This document shows positions 40,528 through 52,720 of a DNA stretch of 52,720 nucleotides, piece after piece (positions within the stretch are counted from its first letter, which is position 1; each line of letters starts with the position of its first letter). This DNA comes from Sandaracinus sp. (GTDB taxonomy: Bacteria; Myxococcota_A; Polyangia; Polyangiales; Houyiibacteriaceae): positions 1 through 52,720 of the forward strand of contig PABA01000117.1 in assembly GCA_002699025.1 (NCBI GenBank), written 5' to 3'. A program made the position numbers and the translations under genes. Under the pieces are notes generated by a model. That model searched no databases. It was not told the origin of the DNA and was given only the letters and a program-made list of their open reading frames with translations.

Positions 40528-41759
40528 CTCGGGGTCTCGTTCGCGGGGAGCCTCCGGTAGAGGCCGGCGTGGATGAAGCGGCGGCTCCAGGCGACGTCGA
40601 CGCCGTGGAGGCGGGCGAAGCGCTCGAGGAGCGCCTCCTGATCGATGCCGGCGCGCGCCGCGAGCGCGAGCGTGCCGCCGGGCTCGCCCTCGCGGCCGCA
40701 CTGGGCGCGCACCTTGGGGCGGGTGAAGACGAGCTCCGGCAGGCGCCCCCGGACGAGCGCCCGGGCGAGCTCGGCCTTGGCCTCGCGATCGTCGACGAAG
40801 GCGTCCGGGAGCATCGCGTAGGCCTCGGCGGCGAGCAGGTAGGGCTGCGCGACGGCGGTCCCCCAGCGCGCGAAGACACCGACCTCCCGGTCGCCGGCGT
40901 CGAGGCCGCGCACGAGGAAGCGGCGCACGACGCTCCGCGGCAGGCGGGGCAGCTCGTAATAGGTGCGCCCCTCGAGCTCGACGGCGGTGTAGTCGGCGAG
41001 CAGCTCGTTGGCGCCGTCCCCCGTGAGCACGGCCGCGCCCTCGCCCTCGAGGTCCTGCGCGAGCGCGGCGTTGACGAGCGCGCAGTGCACGTTGAAGTCG
41101 CGCCAGTCCTGCCCGTGCACGAGGGCCTCGCCGAGGAGCGCGAGCACCGCGTCGCCGTCCACCGAGACCTCGCGGAGCGGCAGCCCGAGGTGCGCCGCCA
41201 CGCGCCGCGCGGCGTGGAGGTCGTCGCCCTCCCGCACGGGCCCCTCGTCCGGTCCGTCGAGGCGGAAGGTGAGCGCGCGCAGGTCCGGGAAGTGCTCGGC
41301 GGCCAGCGCCGCCACGGTGCTCGAGTCGAGGCCGCCGGAGAGGGTCACGTAGACGGGCCGGCCGGCGAAGGCCTCGGCGAGACGCCCGAGCGTCGTCTCC
41401 CACGCGGCCCGCAGCGCCGGTACGGCGTCTGCCCAGGTGCCCTCCCGCGCGAACGCGAGCGGCGGCGCGGCGCGCTTCTCGGTCCGCTCGCCCTCGAGCA
41501 CGAGGAGGTCCCCGCTCGGCGCGCTGAAGACGCGCTCGGCCGGCTGGCGCGCGAGGAGGCGCTGGAGGAGCCGGTCCGTGTCGACGCCGCCGTCCTCCGT
41601 CCGGGCGAAGAAGAGCTTCTGCACGCCGAGCCGATCCCGGCCGAGCAGGTGCTTTCCACCCTCCTCGAGGTGCACGGCGAAGTGGCCCCAGAGCGACGCC
41701 GGATCCGCGTCGAAGGGCGGCCCCTCCCGCCGCTCGCCCTCGACCCAGAGCAGGCTCAC
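40524..41759 (-). CDS. Asparagine-synthetase-like amide synthetase
   Basis: A 411-residue protein with the C-terminal synthetase domain of asparagine synthase B. The ATP pyrophosphatase loop is SGGLDSS (about residue 145), followed by LTGDGANELLADY and late Lys/Arg residues (FTRPKVRAQCG). The N-terminal part keeps only the second half of the glutaminase fold (WGHFAVHLEEGGKHLLGRD); there is no Cys2 nucleophile. As in beta-lactam synthetase and carbapenam synthetase, it would then not use glutamine but join an adenylated carboxylate to another amine. That is inference. The GTG start overlaps the aminotransferase stop by 4 bp (GTGA). Confidence 0.83.
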   Translation of the reverse strand: MSLLWVEGERREGPPFDADPASLWGHFAVHLEEGGKHLLGRDRLGVQKLFFARTEDGGVDTDRLLQRLLARQPAERVFSAPSGDLLVLEGERTEKRAAPPLAFAREGTWADAVPALRAAWETTLGRLAEAFAGRPVYVTLSGGLDSSTVAALAAEHFPDLRALTFRLDGPDEGPVREGDDLHAARRVAAHLGLPLREVSVDGDAVLALLGEALVHGQDWRDFNVHCALVNAALAQDLEGEGAAVLTGDGANELLADYTAVELEGRTYYELPRLPRSVVRRFLVRGLDAGDREVGVFARWGTAVAQPYLLAAEAYAMLPDAFVDDREAKAELARALVRGRLPELVFTRPKVRAQCGREGEPGGTLALAARAGIDQEALLERFARLHGVDVAWSRRFIHAGLYRRLPANETPR

Positions 41760-42889
41760 GCGAGCACCTCCGCGAGGGCCTCGACGCCCCGCGCGAGCAT
41801 CGCGTCCGTGGCGCTGCACGTGAGCCGCAGCCAGCCGCGGTGGTGGAAGATCGCCCCCGGCAAGACCAGCACGCCCCGGTCGGCGAGGGCCTCCGTCACC
41901 GCCCAGTCGTCGCCGACCTCCACGTAGAGGAACATCGTCGCCTCGCCGACGACGCGCAGGCCGAGCGCCTCGAGCGCCTCCCGCGTGCGCTCGCGCCGCG
42001 CCTCGATCGCCGCCCGCGCCGGATCGATCTTCACGAGATCGGGCAGCGCGCGCTGCATGAGCGAGGTCGGCATGCCGTAGCCGCCGGCCCGGGCGAGGCG
42101 CTTGAGCAGCACCTTGCGCGCGCCGGCCTCGGGCGCGTCCGGGTGGAGGGCCGCGTAGCCGAGGCGCTGCCCCTGCACGAGGAAGCGCTTGCCGTAGGAG
42201 TAGACGACGGCCGTGTTCGCGTAGAAGGCCGCGGGCGAGAGGAAGGGCGTGCCGCCGAAGAGGTAGTCGCGGTGGCACTCGTCGCTGATGAGCAGCGGCC
42301 GCCCGGCGTCCTCGAGGGCGGCGGCGAGGGCCCGGAGCTCGGCCTCGCGGAAGACGTGCCCCGTGGGGTTGCCGGGGCAGGTGAGGATCACGGCGCGCAG
42401 CTCCTCGGTGGTGGCGAGGGCGTCGCGGAGGGCGTCGACGTCGAGGGAGAAGTCGTCCGCGAGCGGCACCAGCACCGGCTCGTGGCGCTGCATGGCGGCG
42501 TAGAGCGGGTGGTCGAGCCAGGTCGGCGTCGGGATGAGCACGCGCCCGGGGAGCGACATGCGGAGCAGGAGGCTGAGCGCGGCCATGGCGCCCGCCGTGA
42601 GCAGCACGTCGCGGAAGCCGAAGGGCACGCCCGTGACCTCGGCCAGCTCCCGCGCCGCCACGCGCCGCGCCACCGTCTGCCCGCCGTAGGGCGTGTACTG
42701 GAGGTCGAGGGCGCCCTCGCTCGCCGCCGCCTTCCGAAGCGCCTCGCGCACGGCCTCCGGTGGCCCGTCCCAGGCGTTCGCGTAGGCGAGGTCGGCGAGC
42801 CGGGCGCCCCCCTTCGCGAGCGCGCGCTGCCGGAGCGCGTCGAAGCGCTCTTGTTCTTCGAGCCAGGATTCGACCCCCGTCAGGGGCAC
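41756..42889 (-). CDS. PLP-dependent aminotransferase, class I/II
   Basis: A 377-residue fold-type I aminotransferase. Visible marks: TCPGNPTGHVF (Asn of the PLP site), SDECHRDYLF (Asp and Tyr that hold the ring), SYGKRFLVQGQRLGY with the Schiff-base Lys near residue 232, and a C-terminal Arg (WLRLTCSA) expected to bind the substrate carboxylate. It probably makes or removes an amino group on the substrate of this cluster. It could also be a decarboxylase or C-S lyase of the same fold. The start is taken as GTG 42889, which overlaps the ligase stop by 10 bp and precedes the family's N-terminal helix. Translational coupling on both sides ties it to the ligase and the amide synthetase. Confidence 0.87.
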   Translation of the reverse strand: MPLTGVESWLEEQERFDALRQRALAKGGARLADLAYANAWDGPPEAVREALRKAAASEGALDLQYTPYGGQTVARRVAARELAEVTGVPFGFRDVLLTAGAMAALSLLLRMSLPGRVLIPTPTWLDHPLYAAMQRHEPVLVPLADDFSLDVDALRDALATTEELRAVILTCPGNPTGHVFREAELRALAAALEDAGRPLLISDECHRDYLFGGTPFLSPAAFYANTAVVYSYGKRFLVQGQRLGYAALHPDAPEAGARKVLLKRLARAGGYGMPTSLMQRALPDLVKIDPARAAIEARRERTREALEALGLRVVGEATMFLYVEVGDDWAVTEALADRGVLVLPGAIFHHRGWLRLTCSATDAMLARGVEALAEVLA

Positions 42890-44379
42890 GGGCGCTCCGA
42901 GAGCAAGCGCCGCCGATCGACCTTGCCCGACGCGGTCCGCGGGAAGCGCTCGTGGAGCACCACGCGCACCGGCTGCATGTAGCGGGGCATGGCGCCGCGG
43001 GCGTAGGCGCGGACCTCCGCCTCGGTGACCTCGTCGCTCGCCGGGATCACGTGGGCCACGATGGCGTCGCCCGCGACCGGATCCGGGACGCCGCCCACCA
43101 CCGCCATCTGCACGAGGGGCGAGGCCTGGAGCGCCTGCTCGATCTCCTCGGGGCTGACGCGGTGACCGTAGCTCTTGAGCTGCTCGTCGCGGCGGCCGAC
43201 GAAGTAGAGGTAGCCCTCCTCGTCGCGCTTCACCCGGTCGCCGCTGAAGACGACCGTCTCGCCGCTGCCGAAGGGGTCCGGACGGAAGACGCGCGCGGTG
43301 GCCTCCGGGTCGTCCCAGTAGCCCAGCGCGACCGTGGGGCCGCGGTGGACGAGCTCGCCGACCTCGCCGGGCGCGCACTCCTCCCCGCGCTCGTTCACGA
43401 CGAAGACCTCGGTCTCGGGGATCGCCTTGCCCATCGACGTGGGGCGCGTCTCGAGCTCGTCGGGCGGCAGGAAGGTGGAGCGGAAGGCCTCCGAGAGGCC
43501 GTACATGAGCACGATGCGCGTGTTCGGCAGGGCCTCCTTCGCGCGGCGGATCAGCTCGACCGGGAAGGAGCCGCCGCTGTTGGTGAGGAAGCGGAGCGCG
43601 CCGAGGTCCATGCGACCGAGGGGCGAGCCCGTGGCGAAGAGCTGGGCCCAGAGCGGGGGCACGCCGGCGAGGCCCGTGATGCGCTCCTTCTCGAGGGCCT
43701 GGCAGATCGCGCCCGGGTGCGTGGAGCGCTGGAGCACGAGCGTGGAGCCCTGCGCGACGGTCGTCAGGAGCTGGTTGAGGCCGTAGTCGAAGTGGAAGGG
43801 GAGGACCGAGAGGAGCCGGTCCTCCGGGCCGAGGCCGAGGTAGCCCGAGACGATGCGCGCGCCGGCGAGGAGGTTGGCGTGCGAGACGGCGATGCCCTTG
43901 GGGAGGCCCGTCGAGCCGCTCGTGTAGAGGATGGCGGCGGGGGCGTCGCCGCCGGGGGCGTCGCTCGGGCCGGCCGCCGGGGCGCCCTCGAGGACCTCGG
44001 GGAGCGGCAGGTGGGGCGCGAGGCCCTCGACCTCGGGCTCGAGGCGCGGGTCGGCGAGGACGAGGCGCACGCCGCCGTGGCGGATGAGGTGGACGAGCTG
44101 GGCGCGGCGGAGCTCGGCGCTGGCGGGGATGGCGATCGCGCCGGCGCGCCAGATGCCGTAGAGGGCGGCGACGGTGGCGGCGGACTTGCGCGCGTAGAGG
44201 AGGACCCGGTCGCCTGGCTGAACGCCGGCGTCGCGGAGGCGCGCGGCGACACGGGAGGCGTCGCGATCCAGGTCCGCGAAGCTGATGTCGCGCTCGCCCT
44301 CGCGCAGGGCCGGGTGCTCGGACCGGTCCTCGGCGCGAAGCCGCAAGGGTACGTCGATGCGCTGGTCGCTTCCCCCCAT
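42880..44379 (-). CDS. Adenylate-forming ligase (ANL family)
   Basis: A 499-residue AMP-forming ligase. Core motifs: YTSGSTGLPKG (A3, about 151), LPFHFDYGLNQLL (A4 region), MYGLSEAFRSTFLP (A5), SGDRVKRDEEGYLYFVGRRDEQLKSYGHRVSPEEIEQAL (A7-A8, in pieces) and RTASGKVDRRRL (A10 Lys). It should adenylate a carboxylic acid and load it on the carrier protein four genes on. The A4 region is more like acyl than amino-acid activating enzymes; some exosortase-A-associated ligases look alike, but no exosortase or glycosyltransferase is here. The ATG at 44379 fits the family N-terminus better than ATG 44439; neither has a ribosome site. Confidence 0.87.
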   Translation of the reverse strand: MGGSDQRIDVPLRLRAEDRSEHPALREGERDISFADLDRDASRVAARLRDAGVQPGDRVLLYARKSAATVAALYGIWRAGAIAIPASAELRRAQLVHLIRHGGVRLVLADPRLEPEVEGLAPHLPLPEVLEGAPAAGPSDAPGGDAPAAILYTSGSTGLPKGIAVSHANLLAGARIVSGYLGLGPEDRLLSVLPFHFDYGLNQLLTTVAQGSTLVLQRSTHPGAICQALEKERITGLAGVPPLWAQLFATGSPLGRMDLGALRFLTNSGGSFPVELIRRAKEALPNTRIVLMYGLSEAFRSTFLPPDELETRPTSMGKAIPETEVFVVNERGEECAPGEVGELVHRGPTVALGYWDDPEATARVFRPDPFGSGETVVFSGDRVKRDEEGYLYFVGRRDEQLKSYGHRVSPEEIEQALQASPLVQMAVVGGVPDPVAGDAIVAHVIPASDEVTEAEVRAYARGAMPRYMQPVRVVLHERFPRTASGKVDRRRLLSERPCP

Positions 44380-44597
44380 GGCGGTTTTGTGCACCGAGAG
44401 GGGGGTCGACGACAAGTCGTGGAGGGCGAGAAATCGCATCGGGCGCCGCTGGGGGCGCTCTCCGGCGGGGTGAGAGCAGGCCGCTCCGGCCGTGCTCCAC
44501 CGGAGAGGCCGGGCGCCGAGCGCGCGCGCCAGCCGGGAGCGCGAGCCTCTGGGCGCGCGTCCGGGGGTCGCGCGTACGCGACGCGACCCCCCGATCC

Positions 44598-45620
44598 TCA
44601 GCCGCGGCGCCGCGCGGGGTCTTCGGGGAAGGCGCGCGCCCACTCCATGGCGGCCTCCTCGGCGAGGACCCCCAGGCGGGCGTCGTCGGCGTCTCGGCTC
44701 GACCCGCGATCCCGCGGCGAGCCGCCCGAGCGCGCCACGAGGCGCAGCCCGGGCGCCAGCGTGTCGGCGGCCCGCGCCGGCTCGACGCCGAAGGGCCGGG
44801 CGATCGCCGTCAGCAGCGCGCGCCCGAGCTGCCGCCCGAGCTGCCGCCCGAGCTGCGGCCCGAGGGGCTCCCGGCCGAGGAGGCGGAGCTGCGGATCCTC
44901 GCGCCGGTCGGCGGTCCAGCCGAGCACCACCTCCGCCTGCCCCAGCCCGGCGCGGACGCGGTGGCGGGCAGCGAGCACGACCGGGTGGTCGAGCGCGCCG
45001 TTCGGGGCGTAGGCCGCCTCACCGAGCGCATCCAACCGCAGCCCCGGCGCCTCGGCGGCGCGGTCCCAGGCGAGCGCGCGCGCGACCGGGTCATCGGGGC
45101 GCTCGCCGGCGATCGCCGGGTCGAGCTCGAAGCGGAGCCGCAGCCCGGCCTCCCCGCCGCGCGCCACCCCCACGTCCTCGGCCGGATGGAGGACCTCGCC
45201 CCGCACGAAGCGCGCGCGCCAGCGTCGGCCGCGCCAGCTCGTCTCCACCTCGAGCCGGCGGCTCCCGCCGTTCAGGATCGCGAGCCCGCAGGTCCCCTCC
45301 CAGACGTAGCCGCCGTGAAGCGAAGTCAGCGCCAGCTCGAAGGCGCGCGTTCCGCACTTCGGGTGTCGAGCGGCCGGGAGCGGCACCGGATCCTCGTAGA
45401 CGTACTCGTCGCCGGCCCGCTCGAGGCGCGCGGGTCGGCGCAGCAACGCCTCGCGCCGGGCGCTCTCGCCGAGCTGCCAGAGGAGAGAGGGGCGCTGGAG
45501 GAGGTGGGCGAGGGCGTTTCGGGCCCGCTGCTCGGTGGCGCCGAGGAACATGCCGGGCCGGCGTCGGACGGGCTCGAGGCCGTGGAGGACCTCGATCTGC
45601 GAGGCGTCGTAGGCGGTCAT
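44598..45620 (-). CDS. GyrB/ParE-derived pseudo-ATPase
   Basis: A 340-residue protein that begins YDASQIEVLHGLEPVRRRPGMFLG, close to the N-terminus of gyrase B/ParE. Further parts line up in order with the GyrB ATPase and transducer domains: AFELALTSLHGG (ELxxTxLHAGGKF), CGLAILNGGSRRLEVE (GLHGVGxxxVNALS), RFVRGE, LRLRFELDPAIAG and AEVVLGW. The ATP residues are lost: no Glu/Asn on the first helix, YEDPVPLP in place of DDGRGIP, no GGLHGVG loop and no QTK Lys. TOPRIM and tail are absent. The ATG has an AAGGAG site. It is directly upstream of, and on the same strand as, the ligase gene (218-bp gap). Possible decoy, inhibitor or partner of gyrase. Confidence 0.75.
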   Translation of the reverse strand: MTAYDASQIEVLHGLEPVRRRPGMFLGATEQRARNALAHLLQRPSLLWQLGESARREALLRRPARLERAGDEYVYEDPVPLPAARHPKCGTRAFELALTSLHGGYVWEGTCGLAILNGGSRRLEVETSWRGRRWRARFVRGEVLHPAEDVGVARGGEAGLRLRFELDPAIAGERPDDPVARALAWDRAAEAPGLRLDALGEAAYAPNGALDHPVVLAARHRVRAGLGQAEVVLGWTADRREDPQLRLLGREPLGPQLGRQLGRQLGRALLTAIARPFGVEPARAADTLAPGLRLVARSGGSPRDRGSSRDADDARLGVLAEEAAMEWARAFPEDPARRRG

Positions 45621-45839
45621 GGGCGCTCCTTTCGGGGGTGGAGAGGGGGTGCGAAGGGGCCCGACCGGACGGCTCCATTCTACCGCGGCGCCGGACCCCG
45701 AGCCCGCGCGCCCGGTGCCGCGCTCGACACATCCAGCCCTTGGAGCTACATAGCCCGGCGCAAAGTGAAGTGAGCAGATGCCACTTCGGCCCCGTTTCCG
45801 CCGCTTCCGCGGTGGGCGCCGGGCGGCCCGAAAAGCGTG

Positions 45840-45853
45840 ACTCTTCGAAGAGT
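45840..45853. promoter_or_regulatory. 14-bp perfect palindrome, possible operator
   Basis: ACTCTTCGAAGAGT is its own reverse complement. It lies 30 bp upstream of the -35-like TTGACA of gltB. It could bind a dimeric regulator of gltBD or of the divergent gene; the regulator is unknown. Confidence 0.45.
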
Positions 45854-45883
45854 GGCGGTTTATGTCGGGCCTCTCGAAGGCGC

Positions 45884-45912
45884 TTGACACGGCGCGTCAT
45901 GGCGATTATTCG
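45884..45912 (+). promoter_or_regulatory. Candidate gltBD promoter
   Basis: An exact TTGACA (45884-45889), a 17-bp spacer and TATTCG (45907-45912). The -10 match is partial. This would give a leader of about 225 nt before the gltB ATG. Confidence 0.45.
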
Positions 45913-45940
45913 TTAGGGGCTCGACGTCTGTCGCCTAACG
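45911..45940 (+). promoter_or_regulatory. Dyad at the start of the gltB leader
   Basis: CGTTAGG (45911-45917) pairs with CCTAACG (45934-45940); inside, CGAC/GTCG pair around GTCT. It overlaps the expected transcription start, so it may be an operator or a 5' mRNA hairpin. Confidence 0.45.
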
Positions 45941-46142
45941 TTCTTCGTGTCAGCTCGATCGTTACCCCGAGCTCACACGGTTGGCCGCCCCGGCCGCGGC
46001 ATGCTTCGAGCCTTCCCCGCGCCCCCTCGGCGCGCCCCCCTTCGGCGGACCGACCCCCGAGGCGGTCACGCCACCCCCTTCTCCGCGGCCCGCCGCGCCC
46101 TCGCGCCCGGCCCGCCTTCCCCACCCTCTCTTCGGAGCTCGA

Positions 46143-50752
<4,610 letters not shown>

Positions 50753-50753
<1 letters not shown>

Positions 50754-52249
50754 TGGGCAAGCCGACCGGGTTCAAGGAGTTCGAGCGCGCCACCATCCCC
50801 TACGCGGACCCGCTGGTGCGCCTGAAGACCTTCGACGAGTTCATCGAGCCCGTCGACGAGGGCCAGCTGAAGACGCAGGGCGCGCGCTGCATGGACTGCG
50901 GCGTGCCGTTCTGCCAGTCGGAGACCGGCTGCCCCATCGACAACCTCATCCCCGAGTGGAACGACCTCGTCTACCGGGGCCAGTGGCGCGAGGCGCTCGA
51001 TCGGCTCCACAAGACGAACAACTTCCCCGAGTTCACGGGGCGCGTCTGCCCGGCGCCGTGCGAGGGGGCCTGCGTGCTCGGCATCCACGAGCCGGCCGTC
51101 ACGATCAAGAACATCGAGCAGGCGATCATCGACAAGGGCTTCGCCGAGGGCTGGGTGAAGGCGCGGCCGCCGGAGAAGGAGACGGGGAAGTCCGTCGGCG
51201 TCGTCGGCAGCGGGCCGGCCGGGCTCGCGGCGGCGCAGCAGCTCCGGCGCGTCGGCCACGCCGTGACCGTGTACGAGCGCGAGGACCGCATCGGCGGGCT
51301 GCTGACCTACGGCATCCCGAACATGAAGCTCGACAAGACCATCGTGGAGCGGCGCCTCGACCAGATGCGCGACGAGGGCGTGGACTTCGTGACCGGGGTC
51401 GAGGTCGGGACGGACGTCACGCTCGAGCAGCTCCAGGAGCGCCACGACGCGGTGCTCCTCGCCGTGGGCGCCACCGTGCCGCGGGACCTGAACATCGAGG
51501 GGCGCGAGCTCGAGGGCATCCACTTCGCGATGGAGCTGCTCACGGAGAACACGCGCGAGCTCCTGAGCGATGGGCACGCGCCGGCGGACGTCGCCGCGGC
51601 GCTCGAGGCCAAGGGGCTGAGCGCGAAGGGCAAGAAGGTCATCGTCATCGGCGGCGGCGACACGGGGACGGACTGCATCGGCACGTCGCTCCGGCACGGC
51701 TGCGCGTCGCTGGTGAACTTCGAGCTGATGAGCCGGCCGCCGGACGAGCGCGCCGTGGACAACCCCTGGCCCGAGTGGCCGCGCATCTTCCGGGTCGACT
51801 ACGGCCACGAGGAGGCGGCGGCGAGCTTCGGCGAGGACCCGCGCGAGTTCGGGGTGCTCTCGAAGCGCTTCGTCGGCGACGGGCAGGGGCGCGTGAAGGG
51901 TATCGAGACCGTGCGCGTCGAGTGGGAGCAGGGGCCCGACGGGCGCATGGAGATGCGCGAGGTGCCCGGGAGCGAGCAGGTCTTCGAGGCGGACATGGTG
52001 CTCCTGGCGATGGGCTTTTTGGGCCCGGAGGACCACGTGCTCGGCGAGACCGGGATCGACCGGGACGCGCGGAGCAACTTCCAGGCGGAGTACGGGCGCT
52101 ACGCGACGTCGCGCGAGGGGCTCTTCGCGGCGGGGGACTGCCGGCGCGGGCAGAGCCTGGTGGTCTGGGCGATCGCCGAGGGCCGCGGCGCGGCGCGGAG
52201 CATCGACGAGTTCCTGATGGGCGAGAGCGACCTCGAGACCCCCGACTGA
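50753..52249 (+). CDS. gltD: Glutamate synthase small subunit
   Basis: A 498-residue NADPH-dependent beta subunit that feeds electrons to GltB. The N-terminal cluster-binding part has [19 protein letters not shown] (about residues 46-64) and [12 protein letters not shown]. The FAD motif is [24 protein letters not shown] (starts about 153, in pieces), and the NADPH motif is GGGDTGTDC (about 300). [21 protein letters not shown] near the end closes the FAD site. Size and motifs are complete. Its ATG shares one base with the gltB stop (TGATG), so the subunits are made together from one transcript. Confidence 0.97.
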
Positions 52250-52720
52250 CCACAACCCGTGCCCGTGCCCCTGCCCGTGCCCGCCGGTCACCAGGGTCGT
52301 CGAGCGAGCACGTCCGGCACGGGGGGAGGGGACGGGCCCCGCGGGACCCCGCTCCGGCTCACACTCGGCTGGCGCCGAGCGTTCCGCCTCCGCTCCGAAG
52401 CTCGCCCAGGACGTCGGCTGAAGCCGCCGCCCTGGACGACTTCTATGGTCCCGCGGGGCCCATCCCCTCCCCCCTCCGTGGTCCAAGTGGTCGGCGCGGG
52501 GGGAAAGTGGCCTGGGGGCTCGCCGTCTCGTCCATGGCGGAAGAGACGACGAGCCCTGGCTCCTACAGCCCGCGGCTGTCTCGGCCCCGTCCGGCTTCGC
52601 CGTCCGCGGCCTTCGCCTGTCCGAGGAGATCCCGATGCGGGGAGCGCGCGCCGCTTCGCGTCGCCCGCCCCCGCGACCGCCTCCGCCTCGCCGTCGACTA
52701 TCGCGACGACGAGGCTGCGC
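52250..52720. other. Spacer after gltD, 471 bp to window end
   Basis: Non-coding as far as I can see. It starts with a CCCGTGCCC/CCCCTG hexamer run (52258-52283), then a 154-bp element with 28-bp inverted repeats (52321-52474), then sequence with short Ser/Arg-type open frames and no ribosome site. A gene could begin beyond the window. Confidence 0.65.
52321..52474. repeat. 154-bp element closed by 28-bp inverted repeats
   Basis: The arms at 52321-52348 and 52447-52474 are reverse complements at 27 of 28 positions and enclose 98 nt, which contain a small CGGCT-GA-AGCCG hairpin. It lies 71 bp after the gltD stop. It has the same build as the element at 3571-3735 but unrelated arm sequences. 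Confidence 0.8.

Larger units (their letters stand above)
45621..46142. other. Divergent regulatory spacer, 522 bp
   Basis: Between the divergently read GyrB-like gene and gltB. It is locally richer in A/T than the rest of the window (45720-45960). It contains a 14-bp palindrome, a -35-like TTGACA, and a dyad downstream of it, described separately. An in-frame extension of gltB reaches back to about 45981, but it is Pro/Ala-rich and precedes the normal protein start. Confidence 0.7.

Noticed and set aside
42880-44379. Stand-alone NRPS adenylation domain with recognisable amino-acid code
   Set aside because: The A4-A5 region does not show the usual FDxS and DxxGE pattern, so I make no substrate call and label it only as an adenylate-forming ligase.
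45981-46142. Longer N-terminus for gltB
   Set aside because: The added 54 residues are Pro/Ala-rich low complexity. The start at 46143 gives a normal short propeptide before Cys28.

Overview
The window is about 70% or more GC, with strong G/C third-position bias. It looks like a chromosome segment of a myxobacterium (Myxococcota), most like the Polyangia/Sandaracinus side. Three things point there: Hanks-type kinases with myxobacterial HRDVSPHN and HRDVTPDN catalytic loops; a DUF2330 protein ending in a MYXO-CTERM-type sorting tail; and a MopE-like Cys/Asp-rich lipoprotein. This placement comes from protein style, not from a marker gene. I see no tRNA, rRNA, CRISPR array, insertion sequence or phage gene.

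Layout. 1-3.6 kb: an unrecognised acidic protein, a secreted trypsin-fold protease and a fused MoaD-MoaE. 3.9-11.1 kb: an AddB-AddA type helicase-nuclease pair with overlapping stop and start. 11.4-15.7 kb: a membrane Ser/Thr kinase, a TPR/PEGA-like membrane protein, a Cys-rich lipoprotein and a STAS-like protein. 15.9-20.1 kb, minus strand: a small membrane protein and a 1212-residue kinase-ATPase-TPR regulator. 20.3-22.2 kb: an aldonolactone-oxidase-type flavoprotein with a large insertion. 22.9-26.8 kb, minus: the DUF2330 protein and a cyclic-2,3-diphosphoglycerate-synthetase-like P-loop protein, separated by 0.9 kb of hairpins and a nine-copy 43-bp repeat. 26.9-28.8 kb: a second membrane kinase and a PAN-domain lipoprotein. 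28.9-30.4 kb: a TPP riboswitch, a methyltransferase and tenA. 30.5-34.0 kb: a GH97 glycosidase and a lipoprotein. 34.4-36.4 kb: an HtrA protease diverging from a DJ-1/PfpI protein. 36.5-40.1 kb: a YdbS/YdbT-like membrane pair and a lipoprotein. 40.2-45.6 kb, minus: a GyrB/ParE-derived pseudo-ATPase, then a tightly overlapped adenylating ligase, aminotransferase, asparagine-synthetase-like enzyme and carrier protein. 46.1-52.2 kb: gltB-gltD.

Two places look most like undescribed biology. The first is the four-gene carrier-protein pathway at 40.2-44.4 kb (activation, transamination, amide formation, carrier), with a catalytically dead gyrase-ATPase homologue directly upstream on the same strand. 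The second is the TPP-riboswitch operon pairing an unassigned methyltransferase with TenA.

The non-coding DNA is also unusual. Most larger spacers hold a tandem repeat of their own (13, 14, 16, 43, 44, 50, 109 or 110 bp). Two spacers hold roughly 155-165 bp elements closed by 23- and 28-bp near-perfect inverted repeats. Four genes start 7 or 8 nt after a -10-like box, which suggests leaderless transcripts.
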